Part shown: positions 17,500 to 24,543 of the stretch, in pieces
Numbering within the stretch: position 1 is the first letter of the stretch
Layout of the letters: each line of letters begins with the position of its first letter
Assembly (NCBI GenBank): GCA_964439135.1
Contig: CAYTNN010000047.1
Location: forward strand, 1 to 24,665
Length of the DNA: 24,665 nt
From: JAFGPJ01 sp964439135
Lineage (GTDB): Bacteria; Planctomycetota; Phycisphaerae; Sedimentisphaerales; Anaerobacaceae
Reading direction: 5' to 3'
The notes under the pieces: generated by a model
Told to the model about the DNA's origin: nothing
Database searches by the model: none
The model's input: only the letters and a program-made list of their open reading frames with translations
Translations under genes and position numbers: made by a program

Positions 17500-17524
17500 G
17501 TAGGGTGTGCACGGCACACCATTT
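17500..17524 (+). repeat. REP-like palindrome, copy C, in the dapL leader
   Basis: The core GGTGTGC-ACG-GCACACC (17504-17520) can form a 7-base-pair hairpin. It lies between the predicted promoter and the GAGG ribosome site (17544-17547), so it would be transcribed. Confidence 0.7.
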
Positions 17525-17554
17525 CTGTTTCGTATTGAATATCGAGGTTTTAAA

Positions 17555-18787
17555 ATGACGTGGATTAACGAGAATTATTTGAAATTGCAGGCGGGGTATT
17601 TATTTCCGGAGATCGGGCGAAGAAGAAGGGCGTTTCAGGCCGCTCACCCGGATGCGAAGGTAATCAGTATGGGAATCGGCGATGTTACGCAGCCTTTGGC
17701 GCCGGCGGTAACGGCCGCGATGAAAAAAGCTGTCGATGAAATGGCCCGGACCGAGACGTTCCGAGGTTACGACGATGGCGGCGTTGGTTATGAATTTTTA
17801 AGAGAAGCAATCAGCGACAACGAGTACAAGGTCCGCGGCGTCGAAATCGATATCGACGAAATAATCGTCAGCGACGGGGCCAAGTGCGATACCGGCAATA
17901 TGCAGGAAATCTTCGGGCTGGACAACGTTGTGGCCGTTTCAGATCCGGTTTACCCGGTGTACGTAGATACGAACGTAATGGCCGGCAGGACCGGCGCCGC
18001 GGCCGAGAAGGGCCGGTACGATGGGATTGTGTATATGCCCTGCACCGAAGAAAATGATTTTGTGCCGGAGCCGCCCGCCAAGAAGGTGGATTTAATTTAT
18101 CTGTGCTTCCCGAACAATCCGACCGGTGGGGTAGCTACGAAACAGCAGCTTGCCGAATGGGTCGATTACGCCCGCCGGAATAAGGCGATCATTCTTTACG
18201 ACGCCGCTTACGAGGCGTTTATCTCCGAGCCGGATATCCCGCACTCGATCTACGAGGTAGATGGGGCGAAAGATGTCGCTATCGAGTTTCGCAGCTTTTC
18301 GAAAACGGCGGGCTTTACCGGTGTGCGGTGCGCGTTTACCATTGTGCCGAAGCAGTTGAAAGCTTACACAAAAGACGGCAGGGCGGTCGAGGTCGGCCCG
18401 ATATGGAAACGCCGGCACTGCACGAAGTTCAACGGCGTCTCGTATGTCACCCAGGCAGGGGCCGCGGCGATTTATACCGAAGACGGCAAAAAACAGGTCA
18501 AGGAGACCATCGATATTTATATGAGTAACGCAAAGCTCATCCGCGAGACGCTCGGCAAGATCGGCTATACCGTTTACGGCGGCGTTAATGCCCCGTATAT
18601 CTGGCTCAAAACGCCCGAGGGCATAGGCTCATGGGAATTCTTCGATAAGCTGCTGAACAAGGCACACGTGGTGACTACTCCCGGTGCCGGTTTCGGCTCG
18701 GCAGGGGAGGGCTATGTCAGACTGACGGCATTCGGCCGGCCTGAAAACGTGAAAGAGGCGCTTGATCGAATCAAGGCGATTTCCTGA
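17555..18787 (+). CDS. dapL: LL-diaminopimelate aminotransferase
   Basis: 410 residues, the family length. It converts tetrahydrodipicolinate to LL-2,6-diaminopimelate with glutamate as amino donor, a one-step route to the lysine/peptidoglycan precursor. The PLP lysine is K250 in FRSFSKTAGFTGVRCAF. Other family signatures are VISMGIGDVTQPL, FRGYDDGGVGYEFLREAI, SDGAKCDTGNMQEIFG, SDPVYPVYVDTNVMAG and CFPNNPTGGVA. The ATG at 17555 has GAGG 7 bases upstream; an upstream in-frame start at 17507 overlaps the palindrome and is rejected. The DapL route is known from Planctomycetes and Chlamydiae. The stop TGA overlaps the next ATG (TGATG), so dapL and folK-dnk are translationally coupled. Confidence 0.96.
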   Translation: MTWINENYLKLQAGYLFPEIGRRRRAFQAAHPDAKVISMGIGDVTQPLAPAVTAAMKKAVDEMARTETFRGYDDGGVGYEFLREAISDNEYKVRGVEIDIDEIIVSDGAKCDTGNMQEIFGLDNVVAVSDPVYPVYVDTNVMAGRTGAAAEKGRYDGIVYMPCTEENDFVPEPPAKKVDLIYLCFPNNPTGGVATKQQLAEWVDYARRNKAIILYDAAYEAFISEPDIPHSIYEVDGAKDVAIEFRSFSKTAGFTGVRCAFTIVPKQLKAYTKDGRAVEVGPIWKRRHCTKFNGVSYVTQAGAAAIYTEDGKKQVKETIDIYMSNAKLIRETLGKIGYTVYGGVNAPYIWLKTPEGIGSWEFFDKLLNKAHVVTTPGAGFGSAGEGYVRLTAFGRPENVKEALDRIKAIS

Positions 18788-19896
18788 TGGCAGAAACAAC
18801 GGTATATATCGGACTCGGCAGCAATTTAGGAGATCGAGAGAGCTACGTTGACGAGGCCCTCAAAATGATCACCGGCGCCGAGCAGGTTCAGCTATGCCGA
18901 GTCAGTGACATTATCGAGACGGTTGCGCTGTCGTCAAGCGAGCAGTCCAAATTCCTCAACGCGGTCGCTGAACTCAAGACGACGCTGAGTGCGGCGGATT
19001 TGCATAAGACGCTGACCGATATCGAAAACGGGCTCGGCAGGGCACGGCGCGGACATTGGTGGCCGAGGACGATTGACCTGGACTTATTGCTGTTCGGCGA
19101 AGAAATTCTGGAAAGCCCCGATTTGACCGTCCCGCATCCGCAGATGCACCTGCGCTCGTTCGTGCTCAAAGGCCTCTGTCAGCTTAACGGCGAACTGATT
19201 CACCCCACCATGAAAATCTCATTCAACGAATTGAATGCACGATTGAACGGCTGCGATTTTGCTCTCGATCCCGATAAGCCGCAGCTTGTAAGCATTGCCG
19301 GCAATATCGGCGTCGGAAAAACCACGTTAGCAAAAAAACTGGCGGCTCGCTTTGGCTGTGAGATACTGCTCGAACCTTACGATGAGAATCCTTTTCTGCC
19401 GGATGTCTATGCCGGCAAAAAAGAGCTGGCGCTGGATTCACAGTTGTACTTCCTGACCAGCAGGGCCGTGCAGTTGGATCCGAACAGGCTGGAAAGTGGA
19501 AGAATTTGTATCAGTGATTACGTTTTCGACAAAGAGCTGATCTACGCCAGGCGGCTGCTCGATGCGCAGCAACTCGCTTTATACGAAGAAATCTATCCTC
19601 CGTTCGCCGCGCAAGCCGCGACTCCGGCGCTGGTTATTTATATGCACGATCCGGCACAAAATTGCCTTGAACGCATCCACAGCCGGAATCGTCCTTACGA
19701 GCAGCAGATCGAACTGCAGTTTCTCCAGAAGCTCGATTCCGATTACGAGCAATTGTTCGAGCAGTGGAAATCCTGCCCTGTAATCCGAATATCAACATCG
19801 CAAAGCACGGACGCCGATTCGGTGGCAAAACAAATAAAATATTACACCACCGGCCATTTCGTCATTGCAGGTGGCACGAAGCAATCTACAATGTAG
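18787..19896 (+). CDS. folK: FolK (HPPK) fused to deoxynucleoside kinase
   Basis: 369 residues, two enzymes in one chain. Residues 1-160 are 6-hydroxymethyl-7,8-dihydropterin pyrophosphokinase of folate synthesis: GSNLGD (11-16), RGHWWPRTIDLDLLLFG with metal-binding D97 and D99, and PHPQMHLRSFVL. Residues 166-357 are a deoxynucleoside kinase: P-loop GNIGVGKTT (172-180), EPYDENPFLPDVY, a DYVFDKELIYAR segment (DRS-like region) and RNRPYEQQIE (lid). Nucleoside specificity cannot be read from sequence alone. Similar fusions are known in some bacteria. The ATG overlaps the dapL stop by one base. The last 11 residues (359-369, VIAGGTKQSTM) and the stop come from a palindromic element at 19861-19939, so the original C-terminus may have been longer or different. 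Confidence 0.9.
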   Translation: MAETTVYIGLGSNLGDRESYVDEALKMITGAEQVQLCRVSDIIETVALSSSEQSKFLNAVAELKTTLSAADLHKTLTDIENGLGRARRGHWWPRTIDLDLLLFGEEILESPDLTVPHPQMHLRSFVLKGLCQLNGELIHPTMKISFNELNARLNGCDFALDPDKPQLVSIAGNIGVGKTTLAKKLAARFGCEILLEPYDENPFLPDVYAGKKELALDSQLYFLTSRAVQLDPNRLESGRICISDYVFDKELIYARRLLDAQQLALYEEIYPPFAAQAATPALVIYMHDPAQNCLERIHSRNRPYEQQIELQFLQKLDSDYEQLFEQWKSCPVIRISTSQSTDADSVAKQIKYYTTGHFVIAGGTKQSTM

Positions 19897-19939
19897 AAGG
19901 TGAGATTGCCACGGCCTGCTTCGTGGTTCTTGCAATGAC
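19861..19939. repeat. 79-base imperfect palindromic element at the folK-dnk 3' end
   Basis: The left part (19861-19887) starts GTCATTGCAGG and contains CACGAAGCAATCT. The reverse complement of the right part (19903-19939) starts GTCATTGCAAG and contains CACGAAGCA and GCAATCT. It looks like the widespread 'GTCATTGC...GAAGCAATCT' class of short bacterial palindromic repeats. It covers the last 11 sense codons and stop of folK-dnk and ends 22 bases before panC. Confidence 0.75.
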
Positions 19940-19961
19940 AAATCCGACAGGGATTCTAAAG

Positions 19962-20813
19962 ATGGAAGTAGCAAAAACAATTGAAGAGGTTAGAGGCCTG
20001 ATGAGTAACGCTCGGAGCAAAGGCAGTAAAATCGGCCTTGTGCCGACTATGGGCTCGCTTCACGTGGGACACATTTCGCTTATCGAGGCGGCGGTTAAAG
20101 ACTGTGACTTTGTCGTAGTGAGCATTTTTGTTAATCCCACGCAGTTCGGGCCGGGCGAAGATTTTGAAAAATACCCTCGCCCTCTGGAGGCCGACCTGAA
20201 GATTTGCAGGAAAGCACGCATTGACGTGGTTTTTGCCCCGGAACCTGAGCAAATGTATCCGACGGAAAATGTCACATGGGTAACCGTCGAGAAACTGACC
20301 GAGCCGTTATGCGGCCGGTCCCGGCCTGGACATTTTCGCGGAGTCACGACGGTCTGTGCCAAGCTGTTCAATATCGTCGCTCCCGACGCCGCCTATTTCG
20401 GCTGGAAGGACGGCCAGCAGGCAATTGTAATAAAGAGAATGGTCGCCGACTTGAATATGCCGCTTGAGATTGTCATCTGCCCCACGGTCCGTGAGCCGAA
20501 CGGTCTGGCCGTCAGCAGCAGGAATCAATACCTGACCGCCCAGCAAAAAAAAGATGCGGCAAATATTTATAAATCACTTCAAACATGCCGCCGGTTAATC
20601 GAAACCGGCACAACGGAAACGCACCAAATCATCGCCGAAATGCAAAAAATATTGCAGCGGATTCCATCGGGTCAGATCGAATACGTCAGCGTTGTCGATG
20701 CCGAAACGCTTGAAAGTACCGAAAAAATAGCCGGCAAAGTCCTCGCTGCCGTGGCAGTCAGACTCGGCCCGGCTCGGCTTATCGACAATATTCTGGTGGA
20801 CGCAGGCAAATAG
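19962..20813 (+). CDS. panC: Pantothenate synthetase
   Basis: 283 residues, the standard length. It joins pantoate and beta-alanine with ATP to form pantothenate. Signatures: PTMGSLHVGHISLI (28-41; PTMG and the HxGH nucleotide site), VSIFVNPTQFGPGEDFEKYPR, RPGHFRGVTTVCAKLFNI, GWKDGQQAIVIKRMVADL, and PTVREPNGLAVSSRNQYL with the KMSKS-like SSRN. The start at 19962 is chosen because it restores the family's N-terminus (MEVAKTIEEVR); the frame is open further upstream through folK-dnk, which is coincidental. A clear ribosome site is lacking (only AGGG about 10 bases upstream), and the palindromic element lies in its leader. panD follows about 60 bases later. Confidence 0.95.
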   Translation: MEVAKTIEEVRGLMSNARSKGSKIGLVPTMGSLHVGHISLIEAAVKDCDFVVVSIFVNPTQFGPGEDFEKYPRPLEADLKICRKARIDVVFAPEPEQMYPTENVTWVTVEKLTEPLCGRSRPGHFRGVTTVCAKLFNIVAPDAAYFGWKDGQQAIVIKRMVADLNMPLEIVICPTVREPNGLAVSSRNQYLTAQQKKDAANIYKSLQTCRRLIETGTTETHQIIAEMQKILQRIPSGQIEYVSVVDAETLESTEKIAGKVLAAVAVRLGPARLIDNILVDAGK

Positions 20814-20824
20814 CCGTGTATAAT
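20797..20824 (+). promoter_or_regulatory. Possible promoter for panD at the end of panC
   Basis: TATAAT (20819-20824) is a consensus -10 box directly after the panC stop. TGGACG (20797-20802), 16 bases upstream, matches 4 of 6 at -35. It would give a leader of about 45 bases before the panD ATG at 20875. Confidence 0.4.
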
Positions 20825-20874
20825 GTGTCCGAATGATCGCAGATAAGTGATAAATCATATTGCGAGTTATTGAT

Positions 20875-21225
20875 ATGTTTGTAAAGATATTAAAAAGCAA
20901 GTTGCATCGTGCAAGAGTAACCGAGACAAAGCTGCACTACCCCGGCAGTATAGCGATTGATACGGCGTTGATGGAAGCGGCTGGCATTTTGCCTTACGAG
21001 TCTGTTCTGATCGCTGATTTGAACAATGGCAACAGGCTGGAGACCTACGTCGTTCCTGCGGAGGCTGGTTCCGGTCAAATCGTAATTCTTGGCGCAGCAG
21101 CCCAGTTGATTCAGAAAAAAGACATCGTTATCATTCTCAGCTTCGGTTTTCTTACGCCCGAAGAAGCAAAAGAATTCAAGCCGAAAGTCGCCGTTCTCGA
21201 CGAGAATAACAAAATTATTAAATAG
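20875..21225 (+). CDS. panD: Aspartate 1-decarboxylase proenzyme
   Basis: 116 residues. It makes beta-alanine from aspartate, the partner substrate of PanC. The chain cleaves itself between G24 and S25 (LHYPGSIAID) to form the pyruvoyl cofactor. With the start at 20875, this site has the same numbering as in the known E. coli enzyme, which supports the start. Other signatures are KLHRARVTET, LPYESVLIADLNNGNRLETYV and the C-terminal DIVIILSFGFLTPEEA. No strong ribosome site precedes the ATG. Length is slightly less than the E. coli enzyme (126). It lies directly after panC, as expected for pantothenate synthesis. Confidence 0.94.
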   Translation: MFVKILKSKLHRARVTETKLHYPGSIAIDTALMEAAGILPYESVLIADLNNGNRLETYVVPAEAGSGQIVILGAAAQLIQKKDIVIILSFGFLTPEEAKEFKPKVAVLDENNKIIK

Positions 21226-21284
21226 CTTTGCCGAGAAACGCACATACAAGCTGATTTACGGCTGCTGAAATGAAAAATCGACAA

Positions 21285-21305
21285 TCGAAATTCGAAATTC
21301 GAAAA
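21285..21305 (+). repeat. Short tandem repeat before the first lgt
   Basis: Three copies of TCGAAA(T/A) occur in a row (21285-21305) and end 6 bases before the ATG at 21312. They replace any Shine-Dalgarno site. Confidence 0.6.
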
Positions 21306-21311
21306 TAATTA

Positions 21312-22337
21312 ATGCATCCTGAACTTTTCGAGATACCTTTTATCCACTTGACCGTAAGAAGCTTCGGCCTGATGATGGTTATCGGTTTTCTCCTGGGATT
21401 TTTCCTATTGGGAAAGCTGGGCCGTAAAATCTCATCCAATCCCCAATTAATTACAAATCTTGCCTTGTATTGCCTGATCGCCGGAGTGGTGGGGGCACGT
21501 GTATTTTTCGTCGTCCACCATTTCGATGAGTTGCAGAGGTCCTGGGTGTCAGTTTTTGCCGTCTGGCATGGCGGTTTGGAGTTTTACGGCGGCGTGATTT
21601 TCGCCATCCCTGTCATTGTTCTTTATTCGCGGCATCATAAGCTTCCAATCCGGCCGTATCTCGATATTGTAGCAATCGCCATGATGCTGGGACTATCATT
21701 CGGCAGAATGGGCTGTTTTCTGAATGGCTGCTGCTTCGGCAAACCATCTGAATTACCCTGGGCTGTCCGTTTCCCGTATGACTCATTCGCCTACTTTAGC
21801 CAGATTAACGCAAATCCGGAAAGAAACCGACCTGATCCCCGGTTGAAATTGCCGCATGACGAATATTCAAGCTTTGTCGATACAAATGGAAGGTTGTACC
21901 CGAAATCCTTCGATGAATTAACCGAACAGCAGAAATTCGAGGTAACCAAAGGCAAATATCAATGCCTTCGTATTCATCCAACCCAATTGTATTCATCTGC
22001 CAATGCCGCTCTTATATGTCTGTTGCTTTACCTTTTCTGGCGAAGGTCCCAAAGAGCCGCCGATTCCAGGAACGCGAGGAAGCTTTTAGCCCGGTCCGGC
22101 CAAACCTTTGCCCTGGCATTCATACTTTACGGCATTGCCCGGTTCCTGATAGAATACATCCGCGATGACAATCCGTTTGAGTACGCTTGGTGGGCGGTTT
22201 ACAAGGGCGGGACGGTTTCTCAGAACCTGAGCATTTATCTGGTCATACTCGGCGTGGTTTTGATGGCAGTTTTTCAGGTCACCAAACCGAACTCCGCCGC
22301 GACCGAAAACACAGTGATTAACAAAAATCGAAAATAG
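21312..22337 (+). CDS. lgt: Prolipoprotein diacylglyceryl transferase, copy 1
   Basis: 341 residues, multi-pass inner-membrane enzyme. It transfers a diacylglyceryl group from phosphatidylglycerol to the lipobox cysteine of prolipoproteins. Motifs: WHGGLEFYGGV (Y92 where E. coli has H103), GRMGCFLNGCCFG (R132 corresponds to catalytic R143), VRFP, HPTQLYSS and YGIARFLIEYIRDDNPFE (R277 and E281 correspond to R239 and E243). Y at position 92 is seen in other bacterial Lgts. A loop of about 60 residues between GRMGCF and HPTQLY is longer than in E. coli. There is no Shine-Dalgarno site. The second copy starts 3 bases after the stop, with about 60% or more similarity by eye. Both carry all core catalytic arginines. 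Confidence 0.93.
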   Translation: MHPELFEIPFIHLTVRSFGLMMVIGFLLGFFLLGKLGRKISSNPQLITNLALYCLIAGVVGARVFFVVHHFDELQRSWVSVFAVWHGGLEFYGGVIFAIPVIVLYSRHHKLPIRPYLDIVAIAMMLGLSFGRMGCFLNGCCFGKPSELPWAVRFPYDSFAYFSQINANPERNRPDPRLKLPHDEYSSFVDTNGRLYPKSFDELTEQQKFEVTKGKYQCLRIHPTQLYSSANAALICLLLYLFWRRSQRAADSRNARKLLARSGQTFALAFILYGIARFLIEYIRDDNPFEYAWWAVYKGGTVSQNLSIYLVILGVVLMAVFQVTKPNSAATENTVINKNRK

Positions 22338-22340
22338 TTT

Positions 22341-23318
22341 ATGTATCCTGATCTGTTCGAAATTCCGTTCGTTCACCTGACTGTAAAAAGCTACGGCCTG
22401 ATGATGGTCATCGGCTTTCTTTCCTGTGTCTGGCTGATTACGCGCCTCAGCCGGGACTTCACGTTCAATCCGCAGCATATTACAAACGCCGCGCTATATT
22501 CACTGGTGGGCGGGGTAGTCGGAGCCCGCCTGTTCTTCGTGGTCCACTATTTCGACAAGTTCCGTTCGAGTCCTCTTGAGGTTTTTGCAATCTGGCAGGG
22601 CGGCCTGGAGCTTGCGGGCGGCGTGGTTGCCGCCATTATAGTTATTGTATTCTATCTGCGGTATCATAAGCTACCCATCCGTCGCTATCTTGATGTACTC
22701 GCCATAGGCCTGATGCTGGCGCTTGTTTTTGGTCGAATCGGCTGCTTTCTCAATGGCTGCTGCTATGGCAAACCCACGGAACTGCCCTGGGGCGTCCGTT
22801 TCCCCTATAACTCATTCGCTTACAACAGCCAGATAAACCCTGATCCGGAAAGAAACCGGCAGCAACCGCACCTGGTCCTGCCTAAAGAACAATACATGGA
22901 CTATCTTGGCGTAAATGGGAAGTGGTACACGAAACACTACGATGATCTAACCGTAAAGCAGAAAATCGAGGTCACCGAAGGCAAATACAAATGTTTGCCG
23001 GTCCATCCGACACAGTTGTATTCGTCCGGAATTGCCGCTTTTTGGTGCCTAATGCTGTATTTGTTGTGGCGAAGGAGTAAAAAAGCGGAGCTTTCCGGCA
23101 GTTCCAGCAAGTTTTTCACAAAACCCGGCTACACGTTCGCTTTGATGTTCATTGTCTACGGAATCACCCGCTTTCTCATGGAATATCTGCGAGATGATAA
23201 TCCATTTGAATTTGACGGCCTGACAATATCGCAAAATATCGGGATTGCTATGGTAGCTCTCGGCGTGATTTTAATGGCGGTATTTAAGGCGATGAAAGTC
23301 AAGCCTATCAAGTTTTGA
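22341..23318 (+). CDS. lgt: Prolipoprotein diacylglyceryl transferase, copy 2 (tandem paralogue)
   Basis: 325 residues, aligning end to end with copy 1 (MYPDLFEIPFVHLTVKSYGL against MHPELFEIPFIHLTVRSFGL). It retains GRIGCFLNGCCYG, VRFPYNS, HPTQLYSS and YGITRFLMEYLRDDNPFE, so the key Arg and Glu are present. It differs at A92 (WQGGLELAGG) where E. coli has His and copy 1 has Tyr. This may alter activity or specificity; that is inference. It follows copy 1 after 3 bases without a ribosome site, suggesting translational coupling. The pair is a tandem duplication. Confidence 0.9.
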   Translation: MYPDLFEIPFVHLTVKSYGLMMVIGFLSCVWLITRLSRDFTFNPQHITNAALYSLVGGVVGARLFFVVHYFDKFRSSPLEVFAIWQGGLELAGGVVAAIIVIVFYLRYHKLPIRRYLDVLAIGLMLALVFGRIGCFLNGCCYGKPTELPWGVRFPYNSFAYNSQINPDPERNRQQPHLVLPKEQYMDYLGVNGKWYTKHYDDLTVKQKIEVTEGKYKCLPVHPTQLYSSGIAAFWCLMLYLLWRRSKKAELSGSSSKFFTKPGYTFALMFIVYGITRFLMEYLRDDNPFEFDGLTISQNIGIAMVALGVILMAVFKAMKVKPIKF

Positions 23319-23389
23319 GTCTTTTTTTTCTGAACATTTACCCAAATTGACGATATTATAGAGGCAGGAGCCGTCGTAGCTCAATATTT

Positions 23390-23412
23390 AGCTCCCGGAT
23401 TTATCCGGGGGT
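23390..23412 (+). repeat. Palindromic repeat, copy 1, upstream of the rhomboid gene
   Basis: The core CCCGGAT-TT-ATCCGGG (23394-23409) forms a 7-base-pair stem. It matches the repeat at 24371-24393 in 22 of 23 positions and the same orientation. No T-run follows. Confidence 0.75.
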
Positions 23413-23494
23413 TTATAAAAAATTTATCACCCGACGGTACAAAGTAGTACATAAATTATTTTTTACTAACAGAGAAATAAACAAGAATATCAAT

Positions 23495-24355
23495 ATGGGA
23501 CTTTACGACAGAGATTATACTCAGGCGGATTTTAAGTCAAACGAGTCGCACTTCCGGTATGCACCCCAGATGCGGATGAACTGGCCAAAAATCACGCCCG
23601 TAGTCAAGTGGCTGCTGATCATCAACGTAGGCATCTTTCTGGCTGGGATAATGATAAAACCTCTCGGTGTTTTCATCTACAACTGGTTTCAGCTTGATCC
23701 GCGTTGGCCGCAGGCCCTGCAGGTCTGGAGATTGATAAGCTACCAGTTCCTGCACGATCCGAATTTTATGTTGCACATCTTTTTTAATATGCTTGGCTTG
23801 TTCTTCCTGGGCCCAACGCTGGAGCGTCACTGGGGCAGCAGAAGATTCCTGCCGTTTTATCTCGGTTGTGGCGTCGCCGGGGCCTTATTCTATTTTTTCC
23901 TCGTCGCGGTCAAATTCCTGCCTGCCGGCCCGATGATCGGCGCTTCGGGCGCAATCCTCGGCATGTTAGCCGCCTGTGCGATCCTTTTTCCGCACTTTGT
24001 TGTGTTCATTTTCATATTCCCCGTTCCGATAAGGATAGCGGCAGTCGGTTTCACAGCCCTATACTTCCTGCTGGTAGTAACCAAAGCAGATAACGCCGGC
24101 GGAAACGCAGCGCATCTGGCTGGTATGGCGGCAGGGGCTGCTTATGTATTTTCACAGTCCTGGCGTGACAAGTTCAAGTTCAAGCTCCAGTCCGGGCAAT
24201 GGGAAAAGCAAATGGCCGCACAGCGTAACCTGCAGGTCGAGCTGGATCGCATTCTCGAAAAAGTCCACAACTCCGGCATCCAGAGCCTGAACGCCAAAGA
24301 GAAAAAGATCCTAAAAGAAGCCACAAAAGCCGAGCAGACGCGAAACAAATTCTAA
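23495..24355 (+). CDS. Rhomboid family intramembrane serine protease
   Basis: 286 residues. The membrane core (about residues 37-225) has the rhomboid pattern: WRLISYQFLHD, H-x-x-F-N-M (LHIFFNMLGLFFLG), ERHWGSRRFLPFYL, catalytic GASG with S151, and the catalytic His H207 in AHLAGMAAG. Rhomboids cut transmembrane proteins within or near the membrane. The N-terminal extension (MGLYDRDYTQADF...) is basic/polar and cytoplasmic. The C-terminus (about 226-286) is a charged helix (RNLQVELDRILEKVHNSG) that may be a coiled coil. The ATG at 23495 has no strong ribosome site. It is flanked by two near-identical palindromic repeats. The substrate is unknown. Confidence 0.92.
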   Translation: MGLYDRDYTQADFKSNESHFRYAPQMRMNWPKITPVVKWLLIINVGIFLAGIMIKPLGVFIYNWFQLDPRWPQALQVWRLISYQFLHDPNFMLHIFFNMLGLFFLGPTLERHWGSRRFLPFYLGCGVAGALFYFFLVAVKFLPAGPMIGASGAILGMLAACAILFPHFVVFIFIFPVPIRIAAVGFTALYFLLVVTKADNAGGNAAHLAGMAAGAAYVFSQSWRDKFKFKLQSGQWEKQMAAQRNLQVELDRILEKVHNSGIQSLNAKEKKILKEATKAEQTRNKF

Positions 24356-24370
24356 ATCCAAAACCTATTC

Positions 24371-24393
24371 AGCCCCCGGATTTATCCGGGGGT
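24371..24393 (+). repeat. Palindromic repeat, copy 2, downstream of the rhomboid gene
   Basis: CCCCCGGAT-TT-ATCCGGGGG (24373-24392) forms a 9-base-pair stem with a 2-base loop. It lies 15 bases after the rhomboid stop, but no T-run follows, so an intrinsic terminator is not supported. Confidence 0.75.
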
Positions 24394-24417
24394 CCTCTAT
24401 ATCCAATACATCCTGTC

Positions 24418-24543
24418 TTACTTGAAATTCAATACCGTGAATTTCCTGAAATATTTTCGTGCCACCTCGTCATAGGCCTTCGCCGCCTCTATCTCATCGT
24501 CGAAGGAACCGGGATATTTAATATATGCTTCGGGCTCTGTCAT
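24418..24543 (-). CDS. AP2-like domain fragment (41 codons)
   Basis: The minus-strand frame starts with ATG at 24543, preceded by TGGAG 7 bases upstream, and encodes 41 residues ending in FTVLNFK. The run YPGSFDDEIEAAKAYDEVAR followed by KYFRKFTVLNF matches the C-terminal half of AP2 DNA-binding domains (LGxF...EEAAxAYDxxA...LNF), known in plants and in phage and bacterial HNH/homing proteins. The N-terminal half (Y-GV...W) is missing, and an in-frame stop lies 18 bases upstream of the ATG. It may be a remnant of a larger gene or a very small protein. Matching is by eye, so confidence is moderate. Confidence 0.5.
   Translation of the reverse strand: MTEPEAYIKYPGSFDDEIEAAKAYDEVARKYFRKFTVLNFK

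Noticed and set aside
16173..17524. Repeated palindromes as a CRISPR array
   Set aside because: Only three copies occur, at irregular distances and in mixed orientation, and no cas gene is present.
24373..24400. Intrinsic terminator of the rhomboid gene
   Set aside because: The stem is strong, but there is no T-run after it and a near-identical copy exists upstream of the gene.
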